64,000 bases of DNA from SKLM01 sp964450435 (GTDB lineage Bacteria > Chloroflexota > Anaerolineae > B4-G1): contig CAYVCX010000004.1 of the NCBI GenBank assembly GCA_964450435.1, positions 35,744 through 99,743 of the forward strand, in the 5' to 3' direction. Of the stretch, positions 53,473 through 61,849 are shown one piece after another. A program made the translations under genes and the position numbers. Every line of letters starts with the position of its first letter. Within the stretch, counting starts at the first letter, position 1. The notes under the pieces are model-generated. The model saw nothing but the letters and a program-made list of their open reading frames with translations. It did no database searches and was not told the DNA's origin.

Positions 53473-54735
53473 GTGAAACACATGCGGCTTTACAACACAC
53501 TCTCCCGCAGCCTGGAATCGTTTGCCCCGCAGAAGGAGCCGGTCACCGCCTACGTCTGCGGCATCACGCCCTACGACACCACCCACCTGGGTCACGCATT
53601 CACCTACACTGCCCTCGACGTCCTCATCCGATACATGGAGTTCCGAGATCACCGAGTGCGATACGTACAGAACGTCACCGATATCGACGACGACATCTTG
53701 CGCAAGGCGAAGGAGGTGGGGGAGAACTGGAAGAAGGTGGGAGACCGCTGGACAGCGCGTTTTATCCGTGAGATGGTGAGCCTCAACGTTCGGCCGCCAG
53801 ATGAGTTCCCTCGGGCCACCGAGGTCATCCCTCAGATCATCGATACCGTACGGCAGCTGGTGGAGGCAGGAATTGCTTACCCATCAGGGGGCAGCGTCTA
53901 CTTTCACGTCGATGCATGGCCCGAGTACGGAAAGTTGAGCCGTCTCCCCCGCGACAAGATGCTTCCCATCGCCAACGAGCGAGGCAACAACCCCAAGGAC
54001 CCCAACAAACGCGACCCTCTCGACTTCGTCCTGTGGCAAGCCCGGTCGCCGGAGGAGCCCTGCTGGGACAGCCCCTGGGGCCCCGGTCGCCCAGGGTGGC
54101 ATATCGAATGCTCGACGATGGCCGTGGGTTTCCTCGGCAACACGATCGACGTGCACAGCGGCGGCGCAGATCTTACCTTCCCGCATCACGAGAGCGAGAT
54201 TGCCCAGGCCGAAGCTGCAACGGGCGAGAGGCCCTTCGTCCGCTACTGGATCCATACAGCCATGGTCCGCCATGAAGGACAGAAGATGAGCAAGTCTCTG
54301 GGTAACCTCATCATGGTGGGGGATCTTCTGGAAGACTGGTCGCCAGACGCCCTGAGGCTCTACCTGGCGGGCCACCATTACCGCGAGCCCTGGAGCCACA
54401 GTCGCCGGGAGCTAGAGCGAGCCGATCGGCTGGCCACGAGACTTCGGAAAGCTGTCGAGGTGGAAGGGGGCGGACTCGCAGCGCTGGAAGGACGCTCTTA
54501 CCTGGAGAGCTTTGTCGAGGCGATGGACGACGACATCGACACCACATCCGCCCTTGGTCATCTGGAGGACCTGGCGCGGGCGATCGTGGATGCTGCGGAG
54601 GACCAACGGGACGTACGAGCCGCGCAGCAGACCCTCCGCTCGATGAGCGGCGTGTTTGGCCTGCGCCTGGACGCCGACGCGGCCGATGCGGATGTCATCG
54701 GACGATGGACCGATTACCTAAAGGGGTTTAGCTAG
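53473..54735 (+). CDS. Cysteinyl-tRNA synthetase / MshC-type cysteine ligase
   Basis: A 420-residue class I enzyme activating cysteine. Zinc ligands are Cys29 (CGITPYDTTHLGHAF), Cys in WHIECSTMA and HHE in TFPHHESE; the KMSKS motif is QKMSKSLGN. The N-terminal CGITPYD..HLGHA form is that of MshC (mycothiol ligase) and of a short CysRS branch, while standard CysRS has CGPTVYD..HIGHAR. The protein is shorter than usual CysRS (about 460-480), with a reduced anticodon-binding end. If no other cysS exists in the genome, it must be CysRS; otherwise it could make a small thiol. Confidence 0.8.
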   Translation: MKHMRLYNTLSRSLESFAPQKEPVTAYVCGITPYDTTHLGHAFTYTALDVLIRYMEFRDHRVRYVQNVTDIDDDILRKAKEVGENWKKVGDRWTARFIREMVSLNVRPPDEFPRATEVIPQIIDTVRQLVEAGIAYPSGGSVYFHVDAWPEYGKLSRLPRDKMLPIANERGNNPKDPNKRDPLDFVLWQARSPEEPCWDSPWGPGRPGWHIECSTMAVGFLGNTIDVHSGGADLTFPHHESEIAQAEAATGERPFVRYWIHTAMVRHEGQKMSKSLGNLIMVGDLLEDWSPDALRLYLAGHHYREPWSHSRRELERADRLATRLRKAVEVEGGGLAALEGRSYLESFVEAMDDDIDTTSALGHLEDLARAIVDAAEDQRDVRAAQQTLRSMSGVFGLRLDADAADADVIGRWTDYLKGFS

Positions 54736-54861
54736 CAGAGTATTCCCTCCCCCGCCTTGGCTGGCCGCCACCAGCGAGCGGTAGACTACCCAGCACCGGC
54801 GAATAGCAGTGAGGGACAACCCCGCGAGCGACAACGTCGCTCATGACGAGGAGAGAACACC

Positions 54862-55332
54862 GTGCGCAAGCAACCTACCTCCCGGATGTGTTTCGTCTGC
54901 GGCCGAGACAACCCGCTGGGCCTGAAACTGGAGTTCTACGAAGATTTGGAGGCGGATCAGGTCAGGGCAGACGTGACCATCCCGAATGAGTACCAGGGAT
55001 ATCCCGGAGTGGTGCACGGCGGAATCGTCTCCGCCATCCTGGATGAGGTCTCTGGAAGGGCAGTGATGTTACACGAAGGGGACGAACGGCTGATGGCGAC
55101 GCTCCAGATGACCGTGCGGTTCCGGCGCCCGACCCCGATTGGGACACCACTGATGGTCGTGGGCTGGGTGAGGCAGGTCGGAGGCGTGGGTGCCAAGGTT
55201 GGCGGCGAGATTCGCCTGCCCGACGGTACGATCACTGCGGAATGCGAGTCTTTGCTGGTCGAGCCACCGTCAGAGTTCAAGGAGGGGTGGGAGCGGGAGA
55301 AGCCGTACTGGAAGACGCCCGACCAAGCGTAA
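54862..55332 (+). CDS. PaaI-like hotdog-fold thioesterase
   Basis: A 156-residue hotdog protein. The N-terminus RMCFVCGRDNPLGLKLEF is typical of the YbgC/PaaI-like group with a CxxC start, followed by GVVHGGIVSAILDEVSGRAV (the HGG active-site helix) and a final beta part. It probably hydrolyses an acyl-CoA thioester; the substrate is unknown. The start is GTG 54862 after GAGGAGAG. A hairpin GAGCGAC/GTCGCTC (54826-54842) lies just before that site and could mask it. Confidence 0.82.
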   Translation: MRKQPTSRMCFVCGRDNPLGLKLEFYEDLEADQVRADVTIPNEYQGYPGVVHGGIVSAILDEVSGRAVMLHEGDERLMATLQMTVRFRRPTPIGTPLMVVGWVRQVGGVGAKVGGEIRLPDGTITAECESLLVEPPSEFKEGWEREKPYWKTPDQA

Positions 55333-55396
55333 CGGGGAAGCACAGACGTCGCAAGGCGAGAGACAAGGGCTTAGGAGCTGACTCAGGAGGACAGAG

Positions 55397-56377
55397 ATGC
55401 TCGCCGTCGTATTGGCTGCCGGACGCGGCACCAGACTCGCGCCGCTGACCGCCGAGCGCTCCAAGGCGACGCTCCCGATCGCGGGAAGGCCGATGATCGA
55501 GCGGGTGTTGGACATGCTGGAACGGGGCGGCGTCGAGCGGCTCATCATTGTCGCGCACCCAGGAGATCGCGACCTTGTCAAAGCACTGAACCAATCGCGG
55601 TGGGCCCAACAGATTCAGCTGACCTACCAGGAGCAGAGGCTGGGGATGGCTCATGCCTTGCAGGCAGCTGCGCCGTTGGTTCGCCAGGAGGCAGTCTCGG
55701 ACTTCCTGCTCGCTTCTTGCGACAGCCTCTACCCCAACGGTCACGTCGCGAGCTTGATCAAGCATCACCGCGAGGAAGGGCTGGACGCCACCCTGACATT
55801 GATGTGGACCTCACGGCACGAAGCCACGCCAAGCGCTATCGTCATCCGACGGGATGGGCTGATAACGGACATCATTGAGAAGCCGTCCCCCGACGAGATT
55901 CCCCAAGGCCAAAGCCGACGGGCACTGAGCGCGCCATCGCTGTATGCGCTATCAGCCGAGATTCTCCGCCACCTGGCCCTGGTGAGGCCGTCAGTACGGG
56001 GCGAGTATGAGTTCCCCGACGCCCTGCGTCTCCTGATGGCTGATGGGGGCGCGGTGGGCGGTGTACCCGTGGAGGAACGAATGACACTCACCGAGCCAGG
56101 TGATCTGCTGGCGATCAACCGCCACTTTCTGCGCCATGATCCCAGCAGCACTGTCATCGAGGCTGAGCTTCCTTCTGATGTGACGATCCGCCCCCCGGTG
56201 CGCGTTGAGGACGGGATCCGGCTGGACTCAGGATGCGAGATCGGCCCGGAGGTCTATCTGGAAAGCGGCTGTAGGATCTTCGAAGGGGCCAGTGTTCGTC
56301 GGGCTGTCGTCCTGCGGGGGGGGGCGGTTGAAGCCAATCAGATCGTCGATGGGGCCGTGATCAGCAGCAGCCGCTGA
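55397..56377 (+). CDS. Sugar-phosphate nucleotidyltransferase with left-handed beta-helix end
   Basis: A 326-residue NTP-transferase. The N-terminal Rossmann-like domain starts LAAGRGTRLAPLTAERSKAT (7-26), with LASCDSLYP for metal binding, and GEYEFPDAL near 205. The last about 70 residues form hexapeptide turns (EIGPEVYLESGCRI). It resembles GlmU/RmlA-type enzymes making a nucleotide sugar for wall or surface polymers. CAGGAGG lies before the ATG. It converges with mreB, in line with a wall function. Confidence 0.82.
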   Translation: MLAVVLAAGRGTRLAPLTAERSKATLPIAGRPMIERVLDMLERGGVERLIIVAHPGDRDLVKALNQSRWAQQIQLTYQEQRLGMAHALQAAAPLVRQEAVSDFLLASCDSLYPNGHVASLIKHHREEGLDATLTLMWTSRHEATPSAIVIRRDGLITDIIEKPSPDEIPQGQSRRALSAPSLYALSAEILRHLALVRPSVRGEYEFPDALRLLMADGGAVGGVPVEERMTLTEPGDLLAINRHFLRHDPSSTVIEAELPSDVTIRPPVRVEDGIRLDSGCEIGPEVYLESGCRIFEGASVRRAVVLRGGAVEANQIVDGAVISSSR

Positions 56378-56476
56378 GGTTTCTCCACTCCGGCGGTGGG
56401 CACCGCCTCGACACAAGAAGACGTCAGTGATAGGCGCCGGCCTCTGACCTCCCGCCCCATCGATGTGACAGCGCTC

Positions 56477-57481
56477 CTACAAATCAGGCACCGTGCGCTT
56501 GAGAATCTCGTACCGCTCCAGCCCCATGCCGGCTCCCAGCGCAACGCAGGCCATCGGTGCATCCGCCACATAAGCGGCCACACCGGTCTCTTTGGTGATC
56601 AATTCATCGATCCTCCGCAGCAAGGCACCACCACCGATCAGCGTCATTCCACGATCGATGATATCGGAGGAAAGCTCCGGGGGCGTCCGCTCCAGCATGG
56701 CCTTTATCATCGACATCACCGCTGACAGCGGCTCTGACAATGCCTCGGCCACCTCCTCCGATGTCACTGTGATGCGGTGGGGAAGACCAGCCACCTGGTC
56801 GCGCCCCTGCACGTCGATCGACTTCTCCTCTTCCAACGGGAGGGCGGCACCGATACGAACCTTGACCTTCTCCGCCGTCATCTCACCGATCATCAGGTTA
56901 TACTTACGCCGGATGTAGGCCTGTATGGCCTCGTTCATGCGCACCCCGCCGATGCGCACCGAGTTCGCGCGGACCACGCCATTCAGCGAGATGACGGCGG
57001 CCTGGCTTGTCCCGCCACCCATGTTCACCACCATGCTCCCCGCTGCAGTGTCCACCGGCAAGCCAGCACCAATGGCGCCGGCCAAGGGCTCCGGTATGAG
57101 ATGCGCCTCGCTGGCCCCGGCATCAAGAGCTGCCTCGCGAACGGCCCGCCGCTCGACACTCGTCACTCCGTATGGCACGCTCACCATCACCCTCGGTTTG
57201 AGAAGATTGAAGCGGCCACACGCCTTACGAATGAAGTATTCCAGCATGCGATAGGTCACGCGATAGTCGGCGATGACGCCATCCCGCATGGGGCGCAGAA
57301 CCTCGATGCTATCGGGCGCGCGTCCCATCATGGTGCTCGCCTCCTCGCCCACAGCCATAATCCGGTATTCCTCCGGGGAGATGGCTACGATGGATGGCTC
57401 CTGCAGGACAATCCCTCGCCCAACGACGTGAACGAGCACATTAACCGTACCCAGGTCAATTCCCAGCTGCTTCTGAAACAT
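56477..57481 (-). CDS. mreB: Rod-shape actin homologue MreB
   Basis: A 334-residue bacterial actin. Phosphate 1 loop GIDLGTVNVLVHV (near residues 7-19), VMVSVPYGVTSVERRAV, phosphate 2 VVNMGGGTSQAAVIS, and the adenosine motif LIGGGALLRRID are present. It polymerises under the membrane and guides cell-wall synthesis. No mreC or mreD lies beside it here, so it is a lone copy at this locus. Similarity to the Mbl branch is not resolved. Confidence 0.93.
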   Translation of the reverse strand: MFQKQLGIDLGTVNVLVHVVGRGIVLQEPSIVAISPEEYRIMAVGEEASTMMGRAPDSIEVLRPMRDGVIADYRVTYRMLEYFIRKACGRFNLLKPRVMVSVPYGVTSVERRAVREAALDAGASEAHLIPEPLAGAIGAGLPVDTAAGSMVVNMGGGTSQAAVISLNGVVRANSVRIGGVRMNEAIQAYIRRKYNLMIGEMTAEKVKVRIGAALPLEEEKSIDVQGRDQVAGLPHRITVTSEEVAEALSEPLSAVMSMIKAMLERTPPELSSDIIDRGMTLIGGGALLRRIDELITKETGVAAYVADAPMACVALGAGMGLERYEILKRTVPDL

Positions 57482-57862
57482 ACCGCCTTCCCAGTCCTGT
57501 AGTGTAGTCTTGTATATGTAGGTGCGACACCAAACATGACGCGATCCGACAGTCCGCTGGTTGATCGCAGACGGCAGATCGCCAACCTATCAAGGGCCCC
57601 CGACGGGCAGCAGGCGTCTTCGGGGGACAAGTCGGGAGAATGATACACGAGATCCATCGAGTTGTCCAGTTCTCTTGCCGCTGAATGAGCGTCCTGCCAT
57701 CTGCGTGGGCAGGGTGATCCACACGCGCGGGCGGGGGACCACAGAACTCGACACCGTTTTATGGGATCGAGGCCGGATTCGAGCTCGCGCCCGGCAGTGT
57801 TCAGACATCCTGGTGCCAGACGAGTCACCGCCCCGGGCGGCGGCCACGCTTCCGCGGCACCG
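57482..57862. other. Intergenic stretch upstream of mreB
   Basis: About 380 bases between the divergent mreB and Trm112-like genes. It must hold the mreB promoter, but no good match was found. An inverted repeat CCCCCGA (57597-57603) / TCGGGGG (57620-57626) is visible. Short open frames are not convincing. Confidence 0.3.
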
Positions 57863-57890
57863 TTGACTCGGCCATCACTTGTGCTATACT
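57863..57890 (+). promoter_or_regulatory. Promoter of the Trm112-like gene operon
   Basis: TTGACT (57863-57868), a 16-base spacer and TATACT (57885-57890). The start would be near 57897, about 75 bases before ATG 57972. Confidence 0.65.
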
Positions 57891-57971
57891 ATGAGACAAT
57901 TCGACGAGCAAGGCGCATCGGCACAAAGAACGGCGATTGACGAACGATACAGATGGAAGGAGAACCACACG

Positions 57972-58217
57972 ATGGTGAGCGACGATCTCTTGGACATCTT
58001 GCGATGTCCCTACTGTGTCAGCGGCGAAACCCGGAAGTCCGGTGACGACCCGGGGCAGCTCGAACTTATCCACGACACATGGTTGGTCTGCCAGGAGCCT
58101 GATTGCGATCGGAAGTACCCGATCCGAGATGACATCCCCGTGATGCTCATTGAGGAGGGAGACAAGTGGGCGAATACGGCAGTGGACGAGTTGCCCGTTC
58201 CACCGCCAGCCGAGTAG
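57972..58217 (+). CDS. Trm112-like zinc-ribbon protein
   Basis: An 81-residue protein with a zinc ribbon (Cys12, Cys15, Cys40, Cys45: ILRCPYC and VCQEPDCDRKYPI) and IRDDIPVMLIEE, the mark of the Trm112p/YcaR family. In eukaryotes and archaea Trm112 activates methyltransferases; in bacteria the small form often lies with wall or lipid genes and its role is unclear. AAGGAG supports ATG 57972. It is 4 bases before the small membrane gene. Confidence 0.85.
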   Translation: MVSDDLLDILRCPYCVSGETRKSGDDPGQLELIHDTWLVCQEPDCDRKYPIRDDIPVMLIEEGDKWANTAVDELPVPPPAE

Positions 58218-58221
58218 GCGC

Positions 58222-58452
58222 ATGTATAAGTGGATTGTAGTCACGTTGGCCGCCGCCTCAGTGCTGTTGCTGGTCGCCGGCCTGATGGCTCTGATTCTCC
58301 CTGACGCCCACGAAGGTCCCGAGATATACCGCATCGACGAAATGCACTCGCTGCGGGCCCTTGACCTCGCGGGCGGGGCAATGCTCACGGCAGGATGTGC
58401 GGTGGCATGGGCTGCCGGTCTGAAGTGGCAGCGGCATACGGATGGCCCCTAG
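58222..58452 (+). CDS. Small two-helix membrane protein, unknown
   Basis: A 76-residue hydrophobic protein with membrane helices at about 4-26 and 46-66 and a short connecting loop with RIDEMHSLRALD. No family is recognised. It begins 4 bases after the Trm112-like gene and overlaps the DUF123 gene by 11 bases, so it is part of the operon. Confidence 0.5.
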   Translation: MYKWIVVTLAAASVLLLVAGLMALILPDAHEGPEIYRIDEMHSLRALDLAGGAMLTAGCAVAWAAGLKWQRHTDGP

Positions 58453-58882
58453 AGAACCAGGGACGTACGCCCTGATCCTGCGACTTCTGGGACCGGTCAC
58501 GATCAAGGTGGGGCAGCTGGGCCGATTCAGGTTCGACCGAGGATGGTACGCCTACGCCGGCAGCGCCCGTGGGCCGGGAGGGCTAGGAGCCCGGGTCGAC
58601 CATCACTGCCGAACTACCAAGACCCGGCACTGGCACATCGACTACCTGCGGCCTCACGGGAAACCGGTCGCAGTATGGTACAGCGTCGGACCCGAGAGAC
58701 GCGAGTGTCGCTGGGCTCAAGCGCTATTGGAGCTTTCCGGCGCCTCCACCCCAGCACCTCGTTTCGGCGCTTCCGACTGCCGCTGCCCAGCCCACCTCAT
58801 CGGCTATCCCTCCCTTCCCGCCTTCCCCGCGTTCGGCCACTCGGTGGATGGGCCTGTCTTGGAGGAGCTTCTCGATGTCTGA
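58442..58882 (+). CDS. DUF123 (GIY-YIG-like) nuclease family protein
   Basis: A 146-residue protein of the DUF123 family: GTYALILRLLGPVTIKVGQLG, GWYAYAGSARGPGGLGARV and KTRHWHIDYL. The GWYxYxGSA part resembles the GIY-YIG fold, and some archaeal relatives are fused to endonuclease III. Nuclease activity is therefore suspected but not shown. It overlaps the genes on both sides, indicating coupled translation. Confidence 0.82.
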   Translation: MAPREPGTYALILRLLGPVTIKVGQLGRFRFDRGWYAYAGSARGPGGLGARVDHHCRTTKTRHWHIDYLRPHGKPVAVWYSVGPERRECRWAQALLELSGASTPAPRFGASDCRCPAHLIGYPSLPAFPAFGHSVDGPVLEELLDV

Positions 58883-59453
58883 CGCGCTGCTGGCATTCCT
58901 GGACGCCGTGGACAAAGGCGATGACACGCGCGCCGAAGAAGCAGCGGGCGCCCTCGTGGGGATGGGTGACGAGGCGCTGCCCACCCTGGACAGGATGCTA
59001 AGGGACCCGGATCCCGACCGACGGTGGTGGGCCATCCGCGGACTGGCTGCTCTCGGAACGGCGGGGGCCGTCGCACGGATCATTGAGGCACTGCGGGATC
59101 CAGACGCGGATGTCCGAGCTTGCGCGGTGGTGGCGCTGTCGAAGCTGCAGCCGCAGGAGGCAATCGATCCGCTGGTGGAACGACTGTCGGATACGTCAGC
59201 CTACGTGGGCCGATTGTCGGCTGACGCGCTGTCGCGGTTCGGTGAGCCAGCGGTCGGATCTCTGATCGACGCCATGGAAAACGGGGACACGGCGACACGG
59301 GCGGGAGCGGCCCGCGCGCTGAGCGCCATTGAGCCTCCAGACGCTATCCCTGCCCTATACGAAGCGCTGGATGATCCCAGCGCAACGGTCACTCATTATG
59401 CCGAGGAGGCGCTGGAGAAAATCGGCGTGGGGACAATTCTCTTCCGCCCATAG
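58875..59453 (+). CDS. HEAT-repeat (PBS lyase-like) protein
   Basis: A 192-residue alpha-solenoid. About five HEAT-like repeats of about 31 residues are visible from residue 30 on, with the pattern ALRDPDADVRACAVVALSKL. Such proteins are scaffolds for protein contacts; no enzymatic site is seen. It starts at ATG 58875 inside the DUF123 stop and is the last gene of the operon. Confidence 0.85.
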   Translation: MSDALLAFLDAVDKGDDTRAEEAAGALVGMGDEALPTLDRMLRDPDPDRRWWAIRGLAALGTAGAVARIIEALRDPDADVRACAVVALSKLQPQEAIDPLVERLSDTSAYVGRLSADALSRFGEPAVGSLIDAMENGDTATRAGAARALSAIEPPDAIPALYEALDDPSATVTHYAEEALEKIGVGTILFRP

Positions 59454-59706
59454 AAGGCCCTGCGCGTGTCGACAGAGCCTGACCGAAGGCAGCGGGCTAA
59501 CAGGATCGCTTTGCCATCGAGACGATCCTTCCCCTCTCGATCCTGATCTCGGCCTCCGACACAGGCAGGACAGATGCGCGCGTGCCCTCACGACGGTGGC
59601 GCGGCGACGGCCGTCGCTGACAGGCCCCTCCGGCCGAACTCTCTCTGCGCAACGGACCGCCAGGTCCTTCTTGCCCCGAACTCAGAGCGCCGGCGCCCTC
59701 ATTGCC

Positions 59707-59734
59707 TTGACAGAGATGAGCAACGTGTTATTAT
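59707..59734 (+). promoter_or_regulatory. Promoter of rnpB
   Basis: TTGACA (59707-59712), a 16-base spacer and TATTAT (59729-59734). The start near 59741 matches the 5' end of the RNase P RNA. Confidence 0.75.
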
Positions 59735-59744
59735 CCGTTCAGTT

Positions 59745-60178
59745 GCCCAAGTCGGCCAGGCGGTCGCGTCTCAGAGATGGGGCGAGGAACGTCCGGGCTC
59801 CGCAGGGTGTGGTGCTGGGTAATTCCAGGTCGGGGCGACCTGACGGAAGAGGGCCACAGAAAAGGAGACAGCCGCGGCGATCTCTGTGCGGCGAGAGTTG
59901 GCAGGATGATTCGCCGTGGTGATGGTGAAAAGGTGGTGTAAGAGACCACCGGCATCTCTGGTGACAGGGATGGCCAGGTAACCCCCACCAGGAGCAAGGC
60001 CAAGCAATGAGGGCGAGTCCGTCGACCTCAGGTCGAGGACACGGGACGACCCGTTCCGTTCGAGCCCCGGGTAGGCTGCTAGAGATGATGGGCAACCATC
60101 ATCCCAGATAGATGATCGCCACCCCGAGCCGCGAGAGCGCTCTGGGGGACAGAACCCGGCGTATCGGCCGACTTGGGC
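59745..60178 (+). ncRNA. rnpB: RNase P RNA, catalytic subunit
   Basis: A 434-base RNA that processes the 5' ends of tRNA precursors. The P1 helix is a perfect 13-bp pairing of 59745-59757 with 60166-60178. Conserved regions are clear: GAGGAACGTCCGGGCTCC (near 59784), GGTGGTGTAAGAGACCACC (near 59932), AGATAGATGATCGCC (near 60107) and ACAGAACCCGGCGTA (near 60149). The length and layout fit a bacterial A-type RNA. It sits 36 bases before the assembly gap but appears complete. Open frames crossing it are spurious. Confidence 0.95.
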
Positions 60179-60213
60179 TGCTGAGGCCTGTAAAGCACGG
60201 GGACTCCACCGAC

Positions 60214-60313
60214 NNNNNNNNNNNNNNNNNNNNNNNNNNNNNNNNNNNNNNNNNNNNNNNNNNNNNNNNNNNNNNNNNNNNNNNNNNNNNNNNNNNNNNN
60301 NNNNNNNNNNNNN
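60214..60313. other. Assembly gap (100 N)
   Basis: A run of 100 N, a scaffold gap of unknown true size. The flanking 60314-60584 holds no supported gene on either strand. Confidence 0.99.
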
Positions 60314-60584
60314 GTGAAGAACCATCGTTCCTGCTGGTGCCTGTCGCCAGGTACTCCAGCCCGGATGCTTCGCCACACGGGCCGCGCGCCAACGAGGGGC
60401 GGAAGCTGGAGCGCGCCACCCCCTGACGGACGTCGGGAGACAGGACGCTCCGGACGCCGCCGCTGCTCCGGCGACGCACGGAGCCGTGTGGGATCCGTTT
60501 GCCCCGGTTCCCGACGTCAACCACCAGGTTACGTCCGCCGTGGAAAAGCACATACGGGTCTGACGAGAAGCCCTGGAGGCCATT

Positions 60585-61232
60585 ATGGGTGAACGCCTGA
60601 TCCCCGCTCAGGAGGCGCAGGCTGAGATTCGGGTCGTGAACTCTCGATTCGTCGCCACCGCGGCGCCGGTGTTCAGCGTGGATGAGGCTCGAGCGTTCAT
60701 CGACCGCATCAGGCAGGAGTTCAGTGACGCCAGTCATCACGTGCCGGCCTACGTCATCGGCCACGGTGCGTCGACGGTGGCCCACTGCAGTGACGACGGC
60801 GAGCCCCCCGGCACCGCTGGCGCGCCAGCTCTGGCTGTCCTCCGCGGGAGCGGCCTGGGCGACGCCGCCGTGGTGGTTACCCGCTACTTCGGCGGCACGA
60901 AACTCGGCACAGGCGGCCTGGTTCGCGCCTATAGCGGCGCAGTGCGTGAGGTGTTGGCGGTGCTCCCGAGGGCAGTGAAGGTCGCCACTCACACGGTTGT
61001 CATCGAGACGCCCTACAGCCTTTTCGAGCCCCTTCGCCGTCTGGTACGGGCCCACGCCGGCGAGATACTCGACGAGGCCTTTGCCGGGGAGGTGACGGTT
61101 GGGGCGCGACTCCCCCAAGATCAGCTCCAAGCATTTCAGGGCGCGCTGCGGGAATTGTCTCGCGGCAAAATCGAGGCGCGCGTGACACGGAGCAGCGATT
61201 CCAGTATCCTGCCCCTCAGTCGGGATCGATAA
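60585..61232 (+). CDS. YigZ/IMPACT family protein
   Basis: A 215-residue protein of the YigZ (UPF0029/IMPACT) family. The N-terminal domain has NSRFVATAAPV, HHVPAYVIG, SDDGEPPGTAGAP and VTRYFGGTKLGTGGLVRAY, the family signature; the C-terminal about 70 residues form a ferredoxin-like fold. Bacterial YigZ is thought to bind RNA or ribosomes, and eukaryotic IMPACT regulates Gcn2. It stands alone just after the gap. Confidence 0.9.
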   Translation: MGERLIPAQEAQAEIRVVNSRFVATAAPVFSVDEARAFIDRIRQEFSDASHHVPAYVIGHGASTVAHCSDDGEPPGTAGAPALAVLRGSGLGDAAVVVTRYFGGTKLGTGGLVRAYSGAVREVLAVLPRAVKVATHTVVIETPYSLFEPLRRLVRAHAGEILDEAFAGEVTVGARLPQDQLQAFQGALRELSRGKIEARVTRSSDSSILPLSRDR

Positions 61233-61388
61233 GGGAAAGTCTCCCACGCCGCTGCTGGAGGATTCTGCCCCTGCCGCGGGCCGCAACGCCGGGATCCCGG
61301 CACCGCCGCCACGGGAAGAGCCCTCGGCTCAGGAGGGTGGTCTGCGGTCAAGCGGAGCGATTCTGGATAGCCGAGCAAGGGTTCATGC

Positions 61389-61420
61389 AAAGAGCCGAGG
61401 CGCTAGCCTCGGCTCTTTCT
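61389..61420 (+). terminator. Strong bidirectional stem-loop terminator
   Basis: AGAGCCGAGGC (61391-61401), loop GCTA, GCCTCGGCTCT (61406-61416) then TTTCT; As precede the stem. It lies in the 617-base stretch between YigZ and DUF2254. A TTGACG (61480-61485) further on may be a promoter for DUF2254; otherwise this stretch shows no gene. Confidence 0.75.
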
Positions 61421-61849
61421 AAAGGAGGAGAAGAAGAGAATCTTCTACAGTACTATACCACGCCCCGTCAGACCTGGCTTGACGCTATCCTGACGCTTCC
61501 CTTACGAATAGCAGGGCCGTTGAATGCCGGGGTACGACTACCCAGGGGTCACAGACGGAAGATCGAGGCCAACTCCTCGCGGGGCCGGTGAGGCGGCGCC
61601 GGCGGAGACGGGCCAGCTGCTGAGACTCGAAGAGAGAGTCGCGGCTCACGTGGAACCGGAGCATCCCGGGGGGAGCTGCGAGTTCGCTGCGCGGCTCTCC
61701 TCCTGGCCGATAGAGAAGCAGCCGCATTGACTTCGCGTTGGTGGCAGGGCAGGCCGATGGCAGAATCGGTGACGGGGCCCGTCTGAGGTCCATATTCCTA
61801 CAACGCGAGCCAGCTTCGAACTCGCGGCGAACAGCGAGGAGGAGACGAG

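Noticed and set aside
59731..60583. Long minus-strand open frames over and beyond the N run
   Set aside because: They lie on rnpB and are held open by undetermined bases; there is no protein-like composition.
61420..61849. Riboswitch before the DUF2254 gene
   Set aside because: The stretch is structured and GC-rich, but no conserved riboswitch core could be matched.
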